Shown here piece by piece: positions 17,425-25,491 of a DNA stretch of 64,000 nucleotides (position 1 is the first letter of the stretch; every line of letters starts with the position of its first letter). Location: NCBI GenBank assembly GCA_016791425.1, contig JAEUMQ010000012.1:62001-126000 (forward strand), written 5' to 3'. Under the pieces are notes generated by a model. That model saw only the letters and a list, made by a program, of their open reading frames with translations, was not told where the DNA came from and ran no database searches. This DNA comes from Hyphomonadaceae bacterium. Its GTDB lineage: Bacteria > Pseudomonadota > Alphaproteobacteria > Caulobacterales > Aquidulcibacteraceae. A program made the translations under genes and the position numbers.

Positions 17425-18288
17425 ATGAACACGAAACCCCGGCGCGTGGACGCGCATGTGCATTTCTGGGCAGTGGCGCGCGGCGATTACGCCTGGATGA
17501 CCCCCGCCGTGGGGCCGATCTATCGCGACTTCGGGCCCGAGGACCTGCGCCAGCATCTCACGCGCGCGGGCATGGATGAGGTTGTGCTCGTGCAGGCCGC
17601 CGAGACCGCGGCGGAGACGCGCTACCTCCTGTCGATCGCGGAACGTACGCCGTTCGTCGCCGGCGTAGTGGGTTGGGTCGACCTGCCGGCGCCGGGCGCG
17701 TCGGACGCAATCGCCGCGCTGGCGGCCTCTCCCTTGTTCAAGGGCGCACGGCCGATGATCCAGGAAATCGCTGACCTCGATTGGATGTTGAGCCCCGCGC
17801 TGACCGATCCGCTGCGCGCGTTGAGCCGCTTCGATCTCAGTTTCGATGCGCTGGTCAAGCCGCCGCATCTGTCGCGCCTGAAACGCCTGGTGGCGCAGCA
17901 CGAAGCCTTGCGCATCGTCATCGATCATGGCGCGAAGCCGGAGATCGCCGCCGGCGCGTTCGACGAATGGGCCGAGGACATGCGTCAGTTGGCCCGCGCG
18001 CCAAATGTGTTCTGCAAGGTCTCCGGCCTCGTCACCGAAGCTGCGCCGCACTGGACGGTCGACGATCTGCACCGTTATGTCGATCACCTCTTGGCCTCCT
18101 TCGGGCCGCAGCGTCTGATGTTTGGCAGCGATTGGCCGGTGGTGAATCTCGCCGGCGGTTATGAAGCGTGGGCGGCGGCCGCTGCGCAGCTGCTGGACGG
18201 ACTGTCGGAAGGCGAACGCGCGCGCATCTACGGCGAAACCGCGGCGGCATTCTATCGACTTGCGGACGCGCCACGGACGGCGTCGTGA
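17425..18288 (+). CDS. amidohydrolase, L-fuconolactonase / L-rhamnonolactonase type
   Basis: 287 residues of the amidohydrolase-2 (COG3618) family. The metal motif H11-V-H13 (DAHVHFW), a His in IVIDHGAKP and the Asp in LMFGSDWPV are in place. Members open 1,4- or 1,5-lactones of L-fuconate, L-rhamnonate or L-galactonate. The start ATG lies only four bases after the aldo-keto reductase stop, so the two are translated together and should act in sequence: sugar to lactone to aldonate. The aldonate would then need a dehydratase; the UxaA-family gene at 45202 or the enolase-superfamily gene at 32037 are candidates. Right after the stop codon comes a tRNA-like fragment and pseudogene debris, so the operon's original 3' end may have been lost. 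Confidence 0.8.
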   Translation: MNTKPRRVDAHVHFWAVARGDYAWMTPAVGPIYRDFGPEDLRQHLTRAGMDEVVLVQAAETAAETRYLLSIAERTPFVAGVVGWVDLPAPGASDAIAALAASPLFKGARPMIQEIADLDWMLSPALTDPLRALSRFDLSFDALVKPPHLSRLKRLVAQHEALRIVIDHGAKPEIAAGAFDEWAEDMRQLARAPNVFCKVSGLVTEAAPHWTVDDLHRYVDHLLASFGPQRLMFGSDWPVVNLAGGYEAWAAAAAQLLDGLSEGERARIYGETAAAFYRLADAPRTAS

Positions 18289-18318
18289 CGGCGTCCCGAC
18301 GCGGGGCTTCGGCTCCGA

Positions 18319-18347
18319 AGGTCGCAGGTTCGAGTCCTGCGGGGCGT
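18319..18347 (+). other. tRNA 3'-end fragment
   Basis: A perfect T-arm is visible (GCAGG, loop TTCGAGT, CCTGC at 18324-18340), preceded by AAGGTC as in a tRNA variable region and followed by GGGGCGT as in an acceptor 3' strand. No matching 5' half, D-arm or proper anticodon arm precedes it. This looks like a leftover tRNA 3' end, the type of sequence used as an attachment site by integrases. It is not a functional tRNA. Confidence 0.45.
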
Positions 18348-18739
18348 GCCGCCTTTGCAAGTGAAGCGTGTGCCACCGCTTAGGCTCCGAATGGCCTCCA
18401 CGATGCGCGTCCCTCCGCGCCGCTCCCCGGATCTTCACGATTCGCCGAACGAGTAGCGCGCTTCCTCGCGCCGCTCTCTCCCAAGCACGAGACCGCCGAA
18501 TGCGTGCACACGTTCGAGTTCCTGATCTTGTCATCGCGATGAACACCGCGCCCCCGACCGACCGCGCGCAATACGAGCTCCACACCCTTCCCACGCTCCT
18601 TTCGCGGACCTTTCGCCCAGGCAGCAATGGAGCATCGCCCGGCTCCACGGAAAGCACATCGAGCTATTGATCGCCTGGGAGGAAACGGAAGACGTCGACG
18701 CCGGCTAAGTCGATGCGCCGCCGGGAGCCAAAGTCCGCT

Positions 18740-19440
18740 GTGAAGTCATGCTCTGACTACGAAGGGCATGTCTTTCAAGCTGAGCGCGCTCATGGCGATG
18801 ACACGACCGTGCCGCTGTTCGCCAAGGGCAAAACGGTGACCGCGCGCCTTTGGACCTCGATGACCGACCATTTGGCGGCGCCGATCCACCCGGGGCGGTT
18901 TATTATTTCTCTCGCAATCGCGAAGGCGTGCCTCCGCAGACTCATCTCGCCGGATCCACGCATTGTCATTTCGCCTGTCGCGCTAGAAGCGGTGAAGAAG
19001 ATCGTTGCGATCTTCGACATCCAGCGTGAGCTCAATGGCCTGGCCGCTGGACACCGGCGGCTGGCGCGCGAAGCACGCGTGAAGCCCTTGGTCGCCGATC
19101 TGCACGAGTGGATGAAAGAACAGCGCAGCGGTGCTTCTAGCAAGATACCGCTCAGGAAGGCTTGCATTATATGCTCGTGCCATGGGAATCCTCTGCTCGC
19201 TTTCTCGATGACGGACGCATTTGGCTGACAATGCCGCGGAGCGAGCGTTGCGCGATGTCGCGATCGGTCGCAAGTCATGCCTTTTGCGATCGTGGTGGAT
19301 AACGTGCGGCGATGATCTACACGCTCATAATGACCGCCAAGCTCAATCGCGTCGATCCCTATGCCCGGCCTGCTAACGCGCTCCGCGCGCATCGCTGGCC
19401 ATCCGGCCCAGCGCCTCCATGAACTTCTGCCCTGGAATTC
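18740..19440 (+). pseudogene. IS66-family transposase remnant (TnpC)
   Basis: Pieces of an IS66 TnpC are recognisable in successive frames. HGDDTTVPLFAKGKTVTARLW matches the catalytic-core start. YYFSRNREGVPPQTHLAG and SPVALEAVKKIVAIFDIQREL ... RVKPLVADLHEWM follow, then DNAAERALRDVAIGRKS, YTLIMTAKLNRVDP and HPAQRLHELLPWN, which is the usual C-terminal end. Frameshifts, stops and internal deletions separate them, so the gene is dead. No terminal repeats could be found. The bases from 18350 to 18740 give no convincing reading and may be further decayed IS or accessory DNA. Confidence 0.7.
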
Positions 19441-19467
19441 GCACGCCGGGGGTTGGGCCGCTTGATC

Positions 19468-19683
19468 ATGGCGATCTCCTCGGTCTTCACGATCGCAGGC
19501 GTGGCGCAGATGCCGGGCGAGGACGAAGACTGGCGCAAAGAGATCGTCTTCCAGCTCGATCCCGAAGACGGCTGCCTCCTCATCTGGCGACCCGGCGAAG
19601 AAGCAACGACCGCCTTCTCTGAGCGCGGCGTCGAATCCTTGCAGGAACTCATCGCCGAGCTAAGGCGGCAGGCACAGAGCTAA
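19468..19683 (+). CDS. small hypothetical protein
   Basis: A 71-residue frame (MAISSVFTIAGVAQMPGEDE...) with a balanced composition and a C-terminal amphipathic helix (GVESLQELIAELRRQ). I do not recognise the family. It starts right after the end of the IS66 remnant and is followed by a decayed LysR gene, so it may itself be a surviving fragment. No strong ribosome site is seen. Confidence 0.35.
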   Translation: MAISSVFTIAGVAQMPGEDEDWRKEIVFQLDPEDGCLLIWRPGEEATTAFSERGVESLQELIAELRRQAQS

Positions 19684-19699
19684 TTCACCGCGGTGTACA

Positions 19700-20130
19700 G
19701 CGGACGGATACGCGCTATCCTGAGGTCGAAATCGACATCTGGGTGAACAACAGGCTCATCGATGTGAATCGGAAGCGGCTTCGACGTTGGCGTTCGCTAC
19801 GGCGGCATTTGCCAGAAGATATGGTCGCACAGCGCCTATCAGTGGGAGTTTGAACGCAACGACGAAGCGGTCGCCGTAGCGACTCCAGGACAAGCCACCG
19901 TGGATGAAAGCCAAGCGGCGGTGAGCTTCGGACTTGGCGCGGCGTCGGCATCGTCCCGCCGGGCCAGTCGTGAGGCCCCGTGTCGAGCGCGGCAACCTGG
20001 AGATTGTGCTTGCCCATTGGGCGTCACTGGGGCCCCGCTATCCATCTACTATTCCAGCCGGCGCCGTGTGCCGACCGCGCTGCGTCTCCTGATCGAGCTC
20101 ATCAGAGAGCCACGGCCCTCGGTATCTGAT
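19700..20130 (+). pseudogene. LysR-type regulator remnant (effector-binding domain)
   Basis: Three frames together read as the C-terminal half of a LysR regulator: YPEVEIDIWVNNRLIDV, then DVGVRYGG, then PEDMVAQRL, YQWEFERNDEAVAV, and finally IYYSSRRRVPTALRLLIELI. At least three frameshifts and a missing segment separate these pieces, and the DNA-binding domain is absent. The regulator may once have governed one of the flanking operons. Bases 20131-20224 hold nothing recognisable. Confidence 0.6.
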
Positions 20131-20224
20131 CTCTTGCGCGCCCGCACTTCGCCAAAAAATCGGCATGCCTTCGGCGAACGAACCCATATAAGACTCACCT
20201 TGTCCAAGCTGAGAGCGCTACGCC

Positions 20225-21631
20225 TCAATCATACCCACCTCGTTTTCTGCGGATCTGCCTGCCCAACGCGTCTAGCCGGGGCATAGTGCTACCGCAGCTT
20301 GCCGCCTCGGCGCGCCCAAGCAGGTGCTTGCGGAGTTTCCCCGCCGCCGTCCTTGGCAAGTCGTTCACGAAGACGAAGGTCCTAGGGACTTTGTAGCTCG
20401 CCAATCTGCTGCGACAGAAGCCATCCAGATCGGCGGCGCTTGGAGGCGCGACCTCTTTGCGAAGCTGCACATACGCGCACCCGACCTCCCCCCATTTCTC
20501 ATCGGCAACGCCGGTGACCGCCGCTTCAAACACGGCCGGATGGCGCGCGAGAACATTTTCGACCTCGGCCGGGAAAATGTTCTCGCCGCCGGAAATGTAC
20601 ATCTCTCCGATCCGTCCGGCGATAAAGATGCACCCATCATCATCGCGCGAACCGAGATCGCCGCTTTTCAACCAGCCGTCCGCAGTGAATGCTTTCGCGG
20701 TCTCTTCCGGCCGCCCCCAATAGCCGGGCGTCAAACCAGGTCCACGCATCCAGATCTCGCCAGTCTCGCCGACCTTCGCGTCGCGTCCGCCAACGTCGAT
20801 ACGGAGATCCAGCATCAATTGCGGCTTTCCCGCCGAGCCTATTTTGCGAAGCGCAAGAGGGAAGCCGGGTTCAAGCGAGAGCTGCCGATAGACCGCGGGA
20901 ACCGCGAAGAACAAATCGGTCTCCGGGAGCAGCTGCATCACACGGGGAGCGTCAAAGCCAGGCAAGACCGTGACCGTGCCGCCGGCCATCAGCGTCGGCA
21001 GCGCAAGCAGGTGAATGCCGGCGGTGTGAAACAATGGAAGAAAATTGAGCGTGCGATCGCACGCGCGTACGCCAAACGCCTGCGTCGCGTGAACATAATT
21101 CACGAACGCCATCTGGACGGTCTGAATGACGCCCTTGGGCTCGCCAGTCGTCCCGGAGGTATAGATCAAGGTCCACACCGCGTCCCCAGACCAGACGCGA
21201 CTTCCCTCGAGAGGCCGGGTCTCCCGGAGGATCACTTCGTAGTCGTCATCGATGCTGATCGCGCAGATCCCGGGCCTGGCCAGTTCGCGCGCGGTATCCG
21301 CGTCCTCGAATCCGAACAGGAGCAGCTTCGGACTGCAATCCCGTACGATCGCCATCAATTCGTGCGGCGGCATCCGCCAGTTCAGGGGCGTCAGAATGGC
21401 GCCTAGCTTTGCGCAGGCGAACAATGCTTCGAAGAATTCTGGGCGGTTTCGGCAAATGATAGCGACGCGGTCTTCGGCGCGTGCACCGCGCGCTTGAAGC
21501 GCGCCCGCGAGGCGCGCAACCCGGGAGTCAAGTTCCGCATAGGTGATTTGGCGTCCGGTCGCCGCGTTCACGAACGCAACGCGATCCGGACAGAGTTCGG
21601 CCCGCTTCGCCGTTACATCCACGAGATGCAT
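20225..21631 (-). CDS. AMP-dependent acyl-CoA synthetase with an internal deletion
   Basis: 468 residues of the ANL (acyl-CoA synthetase) superfamily, about 45-50 short. The P-loop YTSGTTGEPKG is near residue 155, followed by LPLFHTAG, then MRGPGLTPGYWGRPEET, the hinge region GDLGSRDDDG...GRIGEMYISGGENIFPAEVE, and the catalytic Lys of PRTAAGKLRKHL. Between AVYRQLSLEPGF and PLALRKIGSAGKPQL (junction near base 20885) the segment that should carry the acyl/adenylate-binding GGAP and YGxTE motifs is missing, with the frame kept. The enzyme is therefore probably inactive. The start ATG at 21631 follows AGGGAG. It lies 13 bases after the TetR gene, forming a two-gene operon. Confidence 0.85.
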   Translation of the reverse strand: MHLVDVTAKRAELCPDRVAFVNAATGRQITYAELDSRVARLAGALQARGARAEDRVAIICRNRPEFFEALFACAKLGAILTPLNWRMPPHELMAIVRDCSPKLLLFGFEDADTARELARPGICAISIDDDYEVILRETRPLEGSRVWSGDAVWTLIYTSGTTGEPKGVIQTVQMAFVNYVHATQAFGVRACDRTLNFLPLFHTAGIHLLALPTLMAGGTVTVLPGFDAPRVMQLLPETDLFFAVPAVYRQLSLEPGFPLALRKIGSAGKPQLMLDLRIDVGGRDAKVGETGEIWMRGPGLTPGYWGRPEETAKAFTADGWLKSGDLGSRDDDGCIFIAGRIGEMYISGGENIFPAEVENVLARHPAVFEAAVTGVADEKWGEVGCAYVQLRKEVAPPSAADLDGFCRSRLASYKVPRTFVFVNDLPRTAAGKLRKHLLGRAEAASCGSTMPRLDALGRQIRRKRGGYD

Positions 21632-21644
21632 CACCACAGCTCCC

Positions 21645-22274
21645 TCAGCTGCGCTCTTCTATTGGCCGCGGTTTAAGTCCGTTTGAGACGAGGTCTGCCG
21701 CGGCTGACGCGGCATGCGCCGCATCCGCTTCCTCGTCCCAGATCCCATAGCGGAGGCCGATGAAGGTAGAGAGCCCCATAAGGGCCCACACGCGCACCTC
21801 GTTGTCGCCAGCAATTATGTCGCCACGCTCGGCGGCCTGCTCGAGCTGGACCGAGTAGGCGGCCGCAAACGTTCGATAGTATTCGCGGTACGCCTCCGGC
21901 GCAACGAACTGGGCCTCCATGACAATGCGATAGAGTCCTTTGTGGGCGCGCACGAACCGAATGTACGCCTCCAGGCCGAGACGCTCGGCCTCCAGGCGAT
22001 CCCGCGTGAACTTGACCGCTTCAGCGAGCGCATGGCGCGTGATTGCGCCCATGTCCGCCACCACGGCTCGGAAGATCTCCTCCTTGCTCTTGAAGTAAAC
22101 GTAGAAGGTGCCCAGGGCCACGCCGGCCCGTTGGGTGATGTGGACCACCCCGGTCTCGTGAAACCCACGAGCCCCAAACTCCTCCTCCGCCGCATTGAGC
22201 AGCCGCCGGACCGTGCGCCGCCCTCGCGCCGTCTTCGGGCGCTCGTCTGCGGCCAAACTTGATGGTTGAATCAT
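21645..22274 (-). CDS. TetR/AcrR-family transcriptional regulator
   Basis: 209 residues. The N-terminal helix-turn-helix (HITQRAGVALGTFYVYFKSKEEIF, about 45-68) is a textbook TetR DNA-binding domain; the C-terminal half is helical and would bind the inducer. Its start codon sits inside a 16-base near-palindrome (22266-22281) that is a strong candidate for its own operator. The gene is divergent from an esterase-receptor-transporter operon and is followed by an acyl-CoA synthetase, so an acyl-CoA or aryl-CoA made from the imported ester is a likely ligand. Confidence 0.9.
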   Translation of the reverse strand: MIQPSSLAADERPKTARGRRTVRRLLNAAEEEFGARGFHETGVVHITQRAGVALGTFYVYFKSKEEIFRAVVADMGAITRHALAEAVKFTRDRLEAERLGLEAYIRFVRAHKGLYRIVMEAQFVAPEAYREYYRTFAAAYSVQLEQAAERGDIIAGDNEVRVWALMGLSTFIGLRYGIWDEEADAAHAASAAADLVSNGLKPRPIEERS

Positions 22275-22281
22275 GTTTCAA
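22266..22281. promoter_or_regulatory. putative TetR operator
   Basis: TTGAATCATGTTTCAA is a palindrome with one mismatched pair (TTGAA-n-CATG-n-TTCAA). It spans the TetR start codon and lies 73 bases before the divergent esterase start. Size and symmetry fit a TetR dimer site controlling both directions. Confidence 0.5.
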
Positions 22282-22353
22282 TTTATCGCTGAGGAAGCGA
22301 AACGAAGCAAGGAAAAACAGGCCAAGCCGAGGCCAACGGGGGAGCGCCAGGGT

Positions 22354-23208
22354 ATGGCGACGTGCATGCTCCGGGATGGGACCGAGCTGTCCCACACGGA
22401 TCGGGGGACGGGTCCGCCGATCGTCCTGGTCCACGGGTGGGCAGCCAACGCGACGTTCTTCGAGGACTTGGCGGTCCGGCTGATGGGCGAGCACCGCGTG
22501 ATCGTCCCGACCTTGCGCGCGCATCCCGGCTCAGGTCGCGGGAGCGCGCCGCTCTCGATCGAGACCCTGGGCAGCGACCTCGCCGAACTCTTTGAGCGGC
22601 TTCAACTCACCAACGTTGTCGCACTGGGCTGGTCGATGGGCGCCATGGCGCTGTGGGCGGCGATGCCGAGGATTGAGGCGCGCGTCTCCGGCCTGATCGT
22701 CGAAGACATGGGCGCCCATCTCGTCAGCGACGCGCATGGCGCGCACGGTCTAGCCGGCGGCTACCGGCTCAGCGACGTCGCAACGACGCTCTCGGATATG
22801 CGCACAAACTGGCCCGCGTTTGTCACGCGGTTCGCTCCCAGAATCTTCGCGCCGCAAGTCGTGCGACAGCGCCCCGACTTGGTCGCTTGGACCATCAGCG
22901 AGATGTCGGCGGCGGATCCCGAAGCGATGGCGGCGTTCTGGTCGTCCATGGCGCGACAGGACTTTCGCGCGGACTTGGCTGAGCTGGAAACCCCTCTGCT
23001 CGTCGTCCATGGCGCCGACAATCTCATCTACGCCGACGCGGCTACCGATCTGGTCGCGTGCGCTGCGCGCCGCGGTCGTCGGGTCGTGATTCCCGACGCC
23101 GGCCACGCGCCTCATATCGAGGCTCCTAATCGTTTTTTCGAGACGGTCGTGGCGTTTGCTCGGGAAGTGAACGCAAACGGGGTGCTTGAGGGAGGAAGAG
23201 GTCAATGA
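22354..23208 (+). CDS. alpha/beta-hydrolase (esterase/lactonase-like)
   Basis: 284 residues. It has the oxyanion region LVHGWAAN, nucleophile elbow GWSMGA (Ser near 94), an Asp in VVHGADNLIYAD and the catalytic His in DAGHAPHIEAP, all in the order of the classical alpha/beta-hydrolase fold. No signal peptide is present, so it should be cytoplasmic. The ATG at 22354 follows a GGGT/GGAG-rich stretch; an upstream in-frame ATG at 22273 would overlap the TetR start and operator and is less likely. Its stop codon overlaps the start of the TonB receptor gene (ATGA), so the two are translated together. Likely role: cleavage of the ester or lactone that the receptor brings in. Confidence 0.8.
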   Translation: MATCMLRDGTELSHTDRGTGPPIVLVHGWAANATFFEDLAVRLMGEHRVIVPTLRAHPGSGRGSAPLSIETLGSDLAELFERLQLTNVVALGWSMGAMALWAAMPRIEARVSGLIVEDMGAHLVSDAHGAHGLAGGYRLSDVATTLSDMRTNWPAFVTRFAPRIFAPQVVRQRPDLVAWTISEMSAADPEAMAAFWSSMARQDFRADLAELETPLLVVHGADNLIYADAATDLVACAARRGRRVVIPDAGHAPHIEAPNRFFETVVAFAREVNANGVLEGGRGQ

Positions 23209-25439
23209 GAAACTTCAAGAGAAGAATGCTGGCGTTGTGCGCGATCGCTAGCGCGCCCCTCGCTTATAGCACGCCCGTTTTCGCTCAGAGCGGCGTATCG
23301 AGCGATGAGGAAGTCGTCGTGACGGCGCGGCGACGCGAAGAAAGCCTACAGGATGTTCCGCTCGCGATTTCCGTTCTCAGCGCGCAGCAATTGGATCAAA
23401 CCGGGGCCGAGAACATCACGGTGCTGCAACAGACAACGCCGAACGCCACCATCCAGGTCGCGCGCGGTTCGAATTCGACGCTGATCGGCTTCATTCGCGG
23501 CGTCGGCCAGCAGGATCCGCTCTGGGGTTTCGAGCCCGGCGTCGGGCTCTACGTCGACGACGTCTATATCGCGAGGCCCCAGGGGGCGGTTCTCGATATT
23601 TTCGATATCCAGCGCATCGAGGTGCTGCGCGGGCCGCAGGGCACGCTCTACGGCCGCAACACGATCGGCGGCGCCATCAAGTATGTCACCCGTCGCCTCG
23701 ACATCGACGAGCCCCACCTGACGGCGCGCCTCAATCTCGGCGACTACAATCAGACCGATATCATCCTCACTGGTTCGCTGCCGCTTGCCGATACTCTTGT
23801 CGTCGGCGGCGCTGCGGCCCTCTACGCCCGCGACGGTTACGGCACGAACCTCAACACCGGCGCCGAGCACTACAACAAGGAGGTCCAGGCCTTCCGCGTC
23901 TCGGCCGAATGGACTCCCACGGACGACCTCTTCTTCCGGCTCTCGGCCGACAGCGTGGACGACACCTCGAACCCGAAGCACGGCTACCGCATGCAGGGCA
24001 ACGGCGCCGATCCGGTCTTCGCTCCGCTGCCGAACATCTACGACACGCGCGCCGGCTCCGGCGATTTCAACAATGTCGAGACCGACGGGGCCTCGTTGCT
24101 CGGCCAGTGGGACGCCAACGAGGTTTGGACGTTCAAGTCGATCACCGCCTACCGCACCGGCGAGACCGACGGCACGATCGATTTCGACAACACGCCCGGC
24201 CCCGTGCTCGACATCCCCGCGCACTACCGCGACCGCCAGTTCTCACAGGAATTCCAGGCGCTCTTCAGCTACGATCGCTTTCAGGGCGTGGCCGGCCTCT
24301 ACTATCTCGACGCTAGCGCATCCGGCGCGTTTGACACTGTTCTCGGAGGCGCCGCGCTCACCATCTTCACCAGGGGCAAGGTAACTACCGAATCCTACGC
24401 CGCCTTCTTCGACCTGAGCTACGATCTCACCGAGCAGCTGGCGCTCTCGGTCGGCGCCCGGTGGACGCACGATGAGCGCACCGGGACGGTCTACCGCCAG
24501 AACTATACCGGCATTCGTAGCCCGTTCTTCGGCAACGCCGCCGCCGTTCCCGGCCTCGTGCGGTCGAACTACACGAACTCTTCGACGTTCGAGGAGGTCA
24601 CGCCGCGCGTGGCGCTCACCTACGAGCCGATGGATGCGCTCACGCTCTACGCATCCTACGGCCGCGGCTACAAGTCCGGGGGCTTCGACATGCGCGGCGA
24701 CGTCGTGCTCACACCGAGAACGGTGAACGGCTACGATCCCGAATTCGTCGACGCCTATGAAATCGGCTTCCATTCCAACTTCTTCGACGGTCGCGCCCGC
24801 ATCTCCGGCGACGTGTTCTATTCCGACTACAAGGACGTGCAGATCACGCGCCAGGAGCCTACCGTCACAGGCGTGGTCGCAAGCTTCGTCGACAACGCCG
24901 CGTCCGCCACAATCAAGGGCGCCGAGCTGGAAGGCACGGTCTATCTCACCGACAATTTCAACTCGGTGTTCACCGTCGGCTACGTCGACACCAAGTTCGA
25001 CGAGTACCTTTCCAACTCGGTCGTCACGAATCCGACGCCGCCGCCCGCCACCATCGTCGTTCCCGTCGATCTCTCGGCGCTCGCCGACATCCAGAACACG
25101 CCGGAATGGACCGCCTCGCTGGCGTTCAACTACACGATCGATCTCGGCGAGAACGGGACCTTCGTGTTCACCCCGCAGGCCTCCTATCGCGGCGCCGCGC
25201 GCCTCTTCGAGCTCGCCACCCCGGCGCTCGATCCGGACGCGTACACGCTCTACAATGCGTCGCTCACCTGGACCTCCGCAAACGATCGCTTCCGGATCGG
25301 CCTCCACGGGCTCAATCTGAGCGACGAGGAATATGTCGTGGGCGGCTACAATTTCCCAGGCGCGCTTTTCGGAAACTCGATCATAGCCTTCTGGGGGCCG
25401 CCCCGCACAGTGACGGGCAGCATCGAAGTCCGGTTCTAG
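23205..25439 (+). CDS. TonB-dependent outer-membrane receptor
   Basis: 744 residues. The signal peptide ends STPVFAQ, the TonB-box-like segment is EEVVVTARRREE, the plug carries LRGPQGTLYGRNTIGG, and the C-terminus ends GSIEVRF. It belongs to the same broad sphingomonad-type receptor family as the other four here, but its plug (ARGSNSTLIGFIRGVGQQDPLWGFEPGVGLYVDDVY) is of a different subtype from the 2095/6711 pair. The ATGA overlap with the upstream hydrolase and the MFS gene 50 bases downstream define one import-and-hydrolyse operon, probably repressed by the divergent TetR. Confidence 0.9.
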   Translation: MRNFKRRMLALCAIASAPLAYSTPVFAQSGVSSDEEVVVTARRREESLQDVPLAISVLSAQQLDQTGAENITVLQQTTPNATIQVARGSNSTLIGFIRGVGQQDPLWGFEPGVGLYVDDVYIARPQGAVLDIFDIQRIEVLRGPQGTLYGRNTIGGAIKYVTRRLDIDEPHLTARLNLGDYNQTDIILTGSLPLADTLVVGGAAALYARDGYGTNLNTGAEHYNKEVQAFRVSAEWTPTDDLFFRLSADSVDDTSNPKHGYRMQGNGADPVFAPLPNIYDTRAGSGDFNNVETDGASLLGQWDANEVWTFKSITAYRTGETDGTIDFDNTPGPVLDIPAHYRDRQFSQEFQALFSYDRFQGVAGLYYLDASASGAFDTVLGGAALTIFTRGKVTTESYAAFFDLSYDLTEQLALSVGARWTHDERTGTVYRQNYTGIRSPFFGNAAAVPGLVRSNYTNSSTFEEVTPRVALTYEPMDALTLYASYGRGYKSGGFDMRGDVVLTPRTVNGYDPEFVDAYEIGFHSNFFDGRARISGDVFYSDYKDVQITRQEPTVTGVVASFVDNAASATIKGAELEGTVYLTDNFNSVFTVGYVDTKFDEYLSNSVVTNPTPPPATIVVPVDLSALADIQNTPEWTASLAFNYTIDLGENGTFVFTPQASYRGAARLFELATPALDPDAYTLYNASLTWTSANDRFRIGLHGLNLSDEEYVVGGYNFPGALFGNSIIAFWGPPRTVTGSIEVRF

Positions 25440-25444
25440 GGATC

Positions 25445-25472
25445 GCGGCGGCAGCGCCCAGAACGCCGCCGC
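25445..25472 (+). terminator. hairpin between receptor and MFS genes
   Basis: Perfect 8-base arms GCGGCGGC and GCCGCCGC with a 12-base loop lie directly after the receptor stop. The hairpin could reduce read-through so that less transporter than receptor is made, or protect the receptor mRNA. Confidence 0.35.
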
Positions 25473-25491
25473 CCACTCGCATGATGCCCGC

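Noticed and set aside
18290-18352. Functional tRNA gene
   Set aside because: Only the T-arm and a 3' acceptor-like strand are present; no D-arm, no 5' acceptor match and no seven-base anticodon loop.
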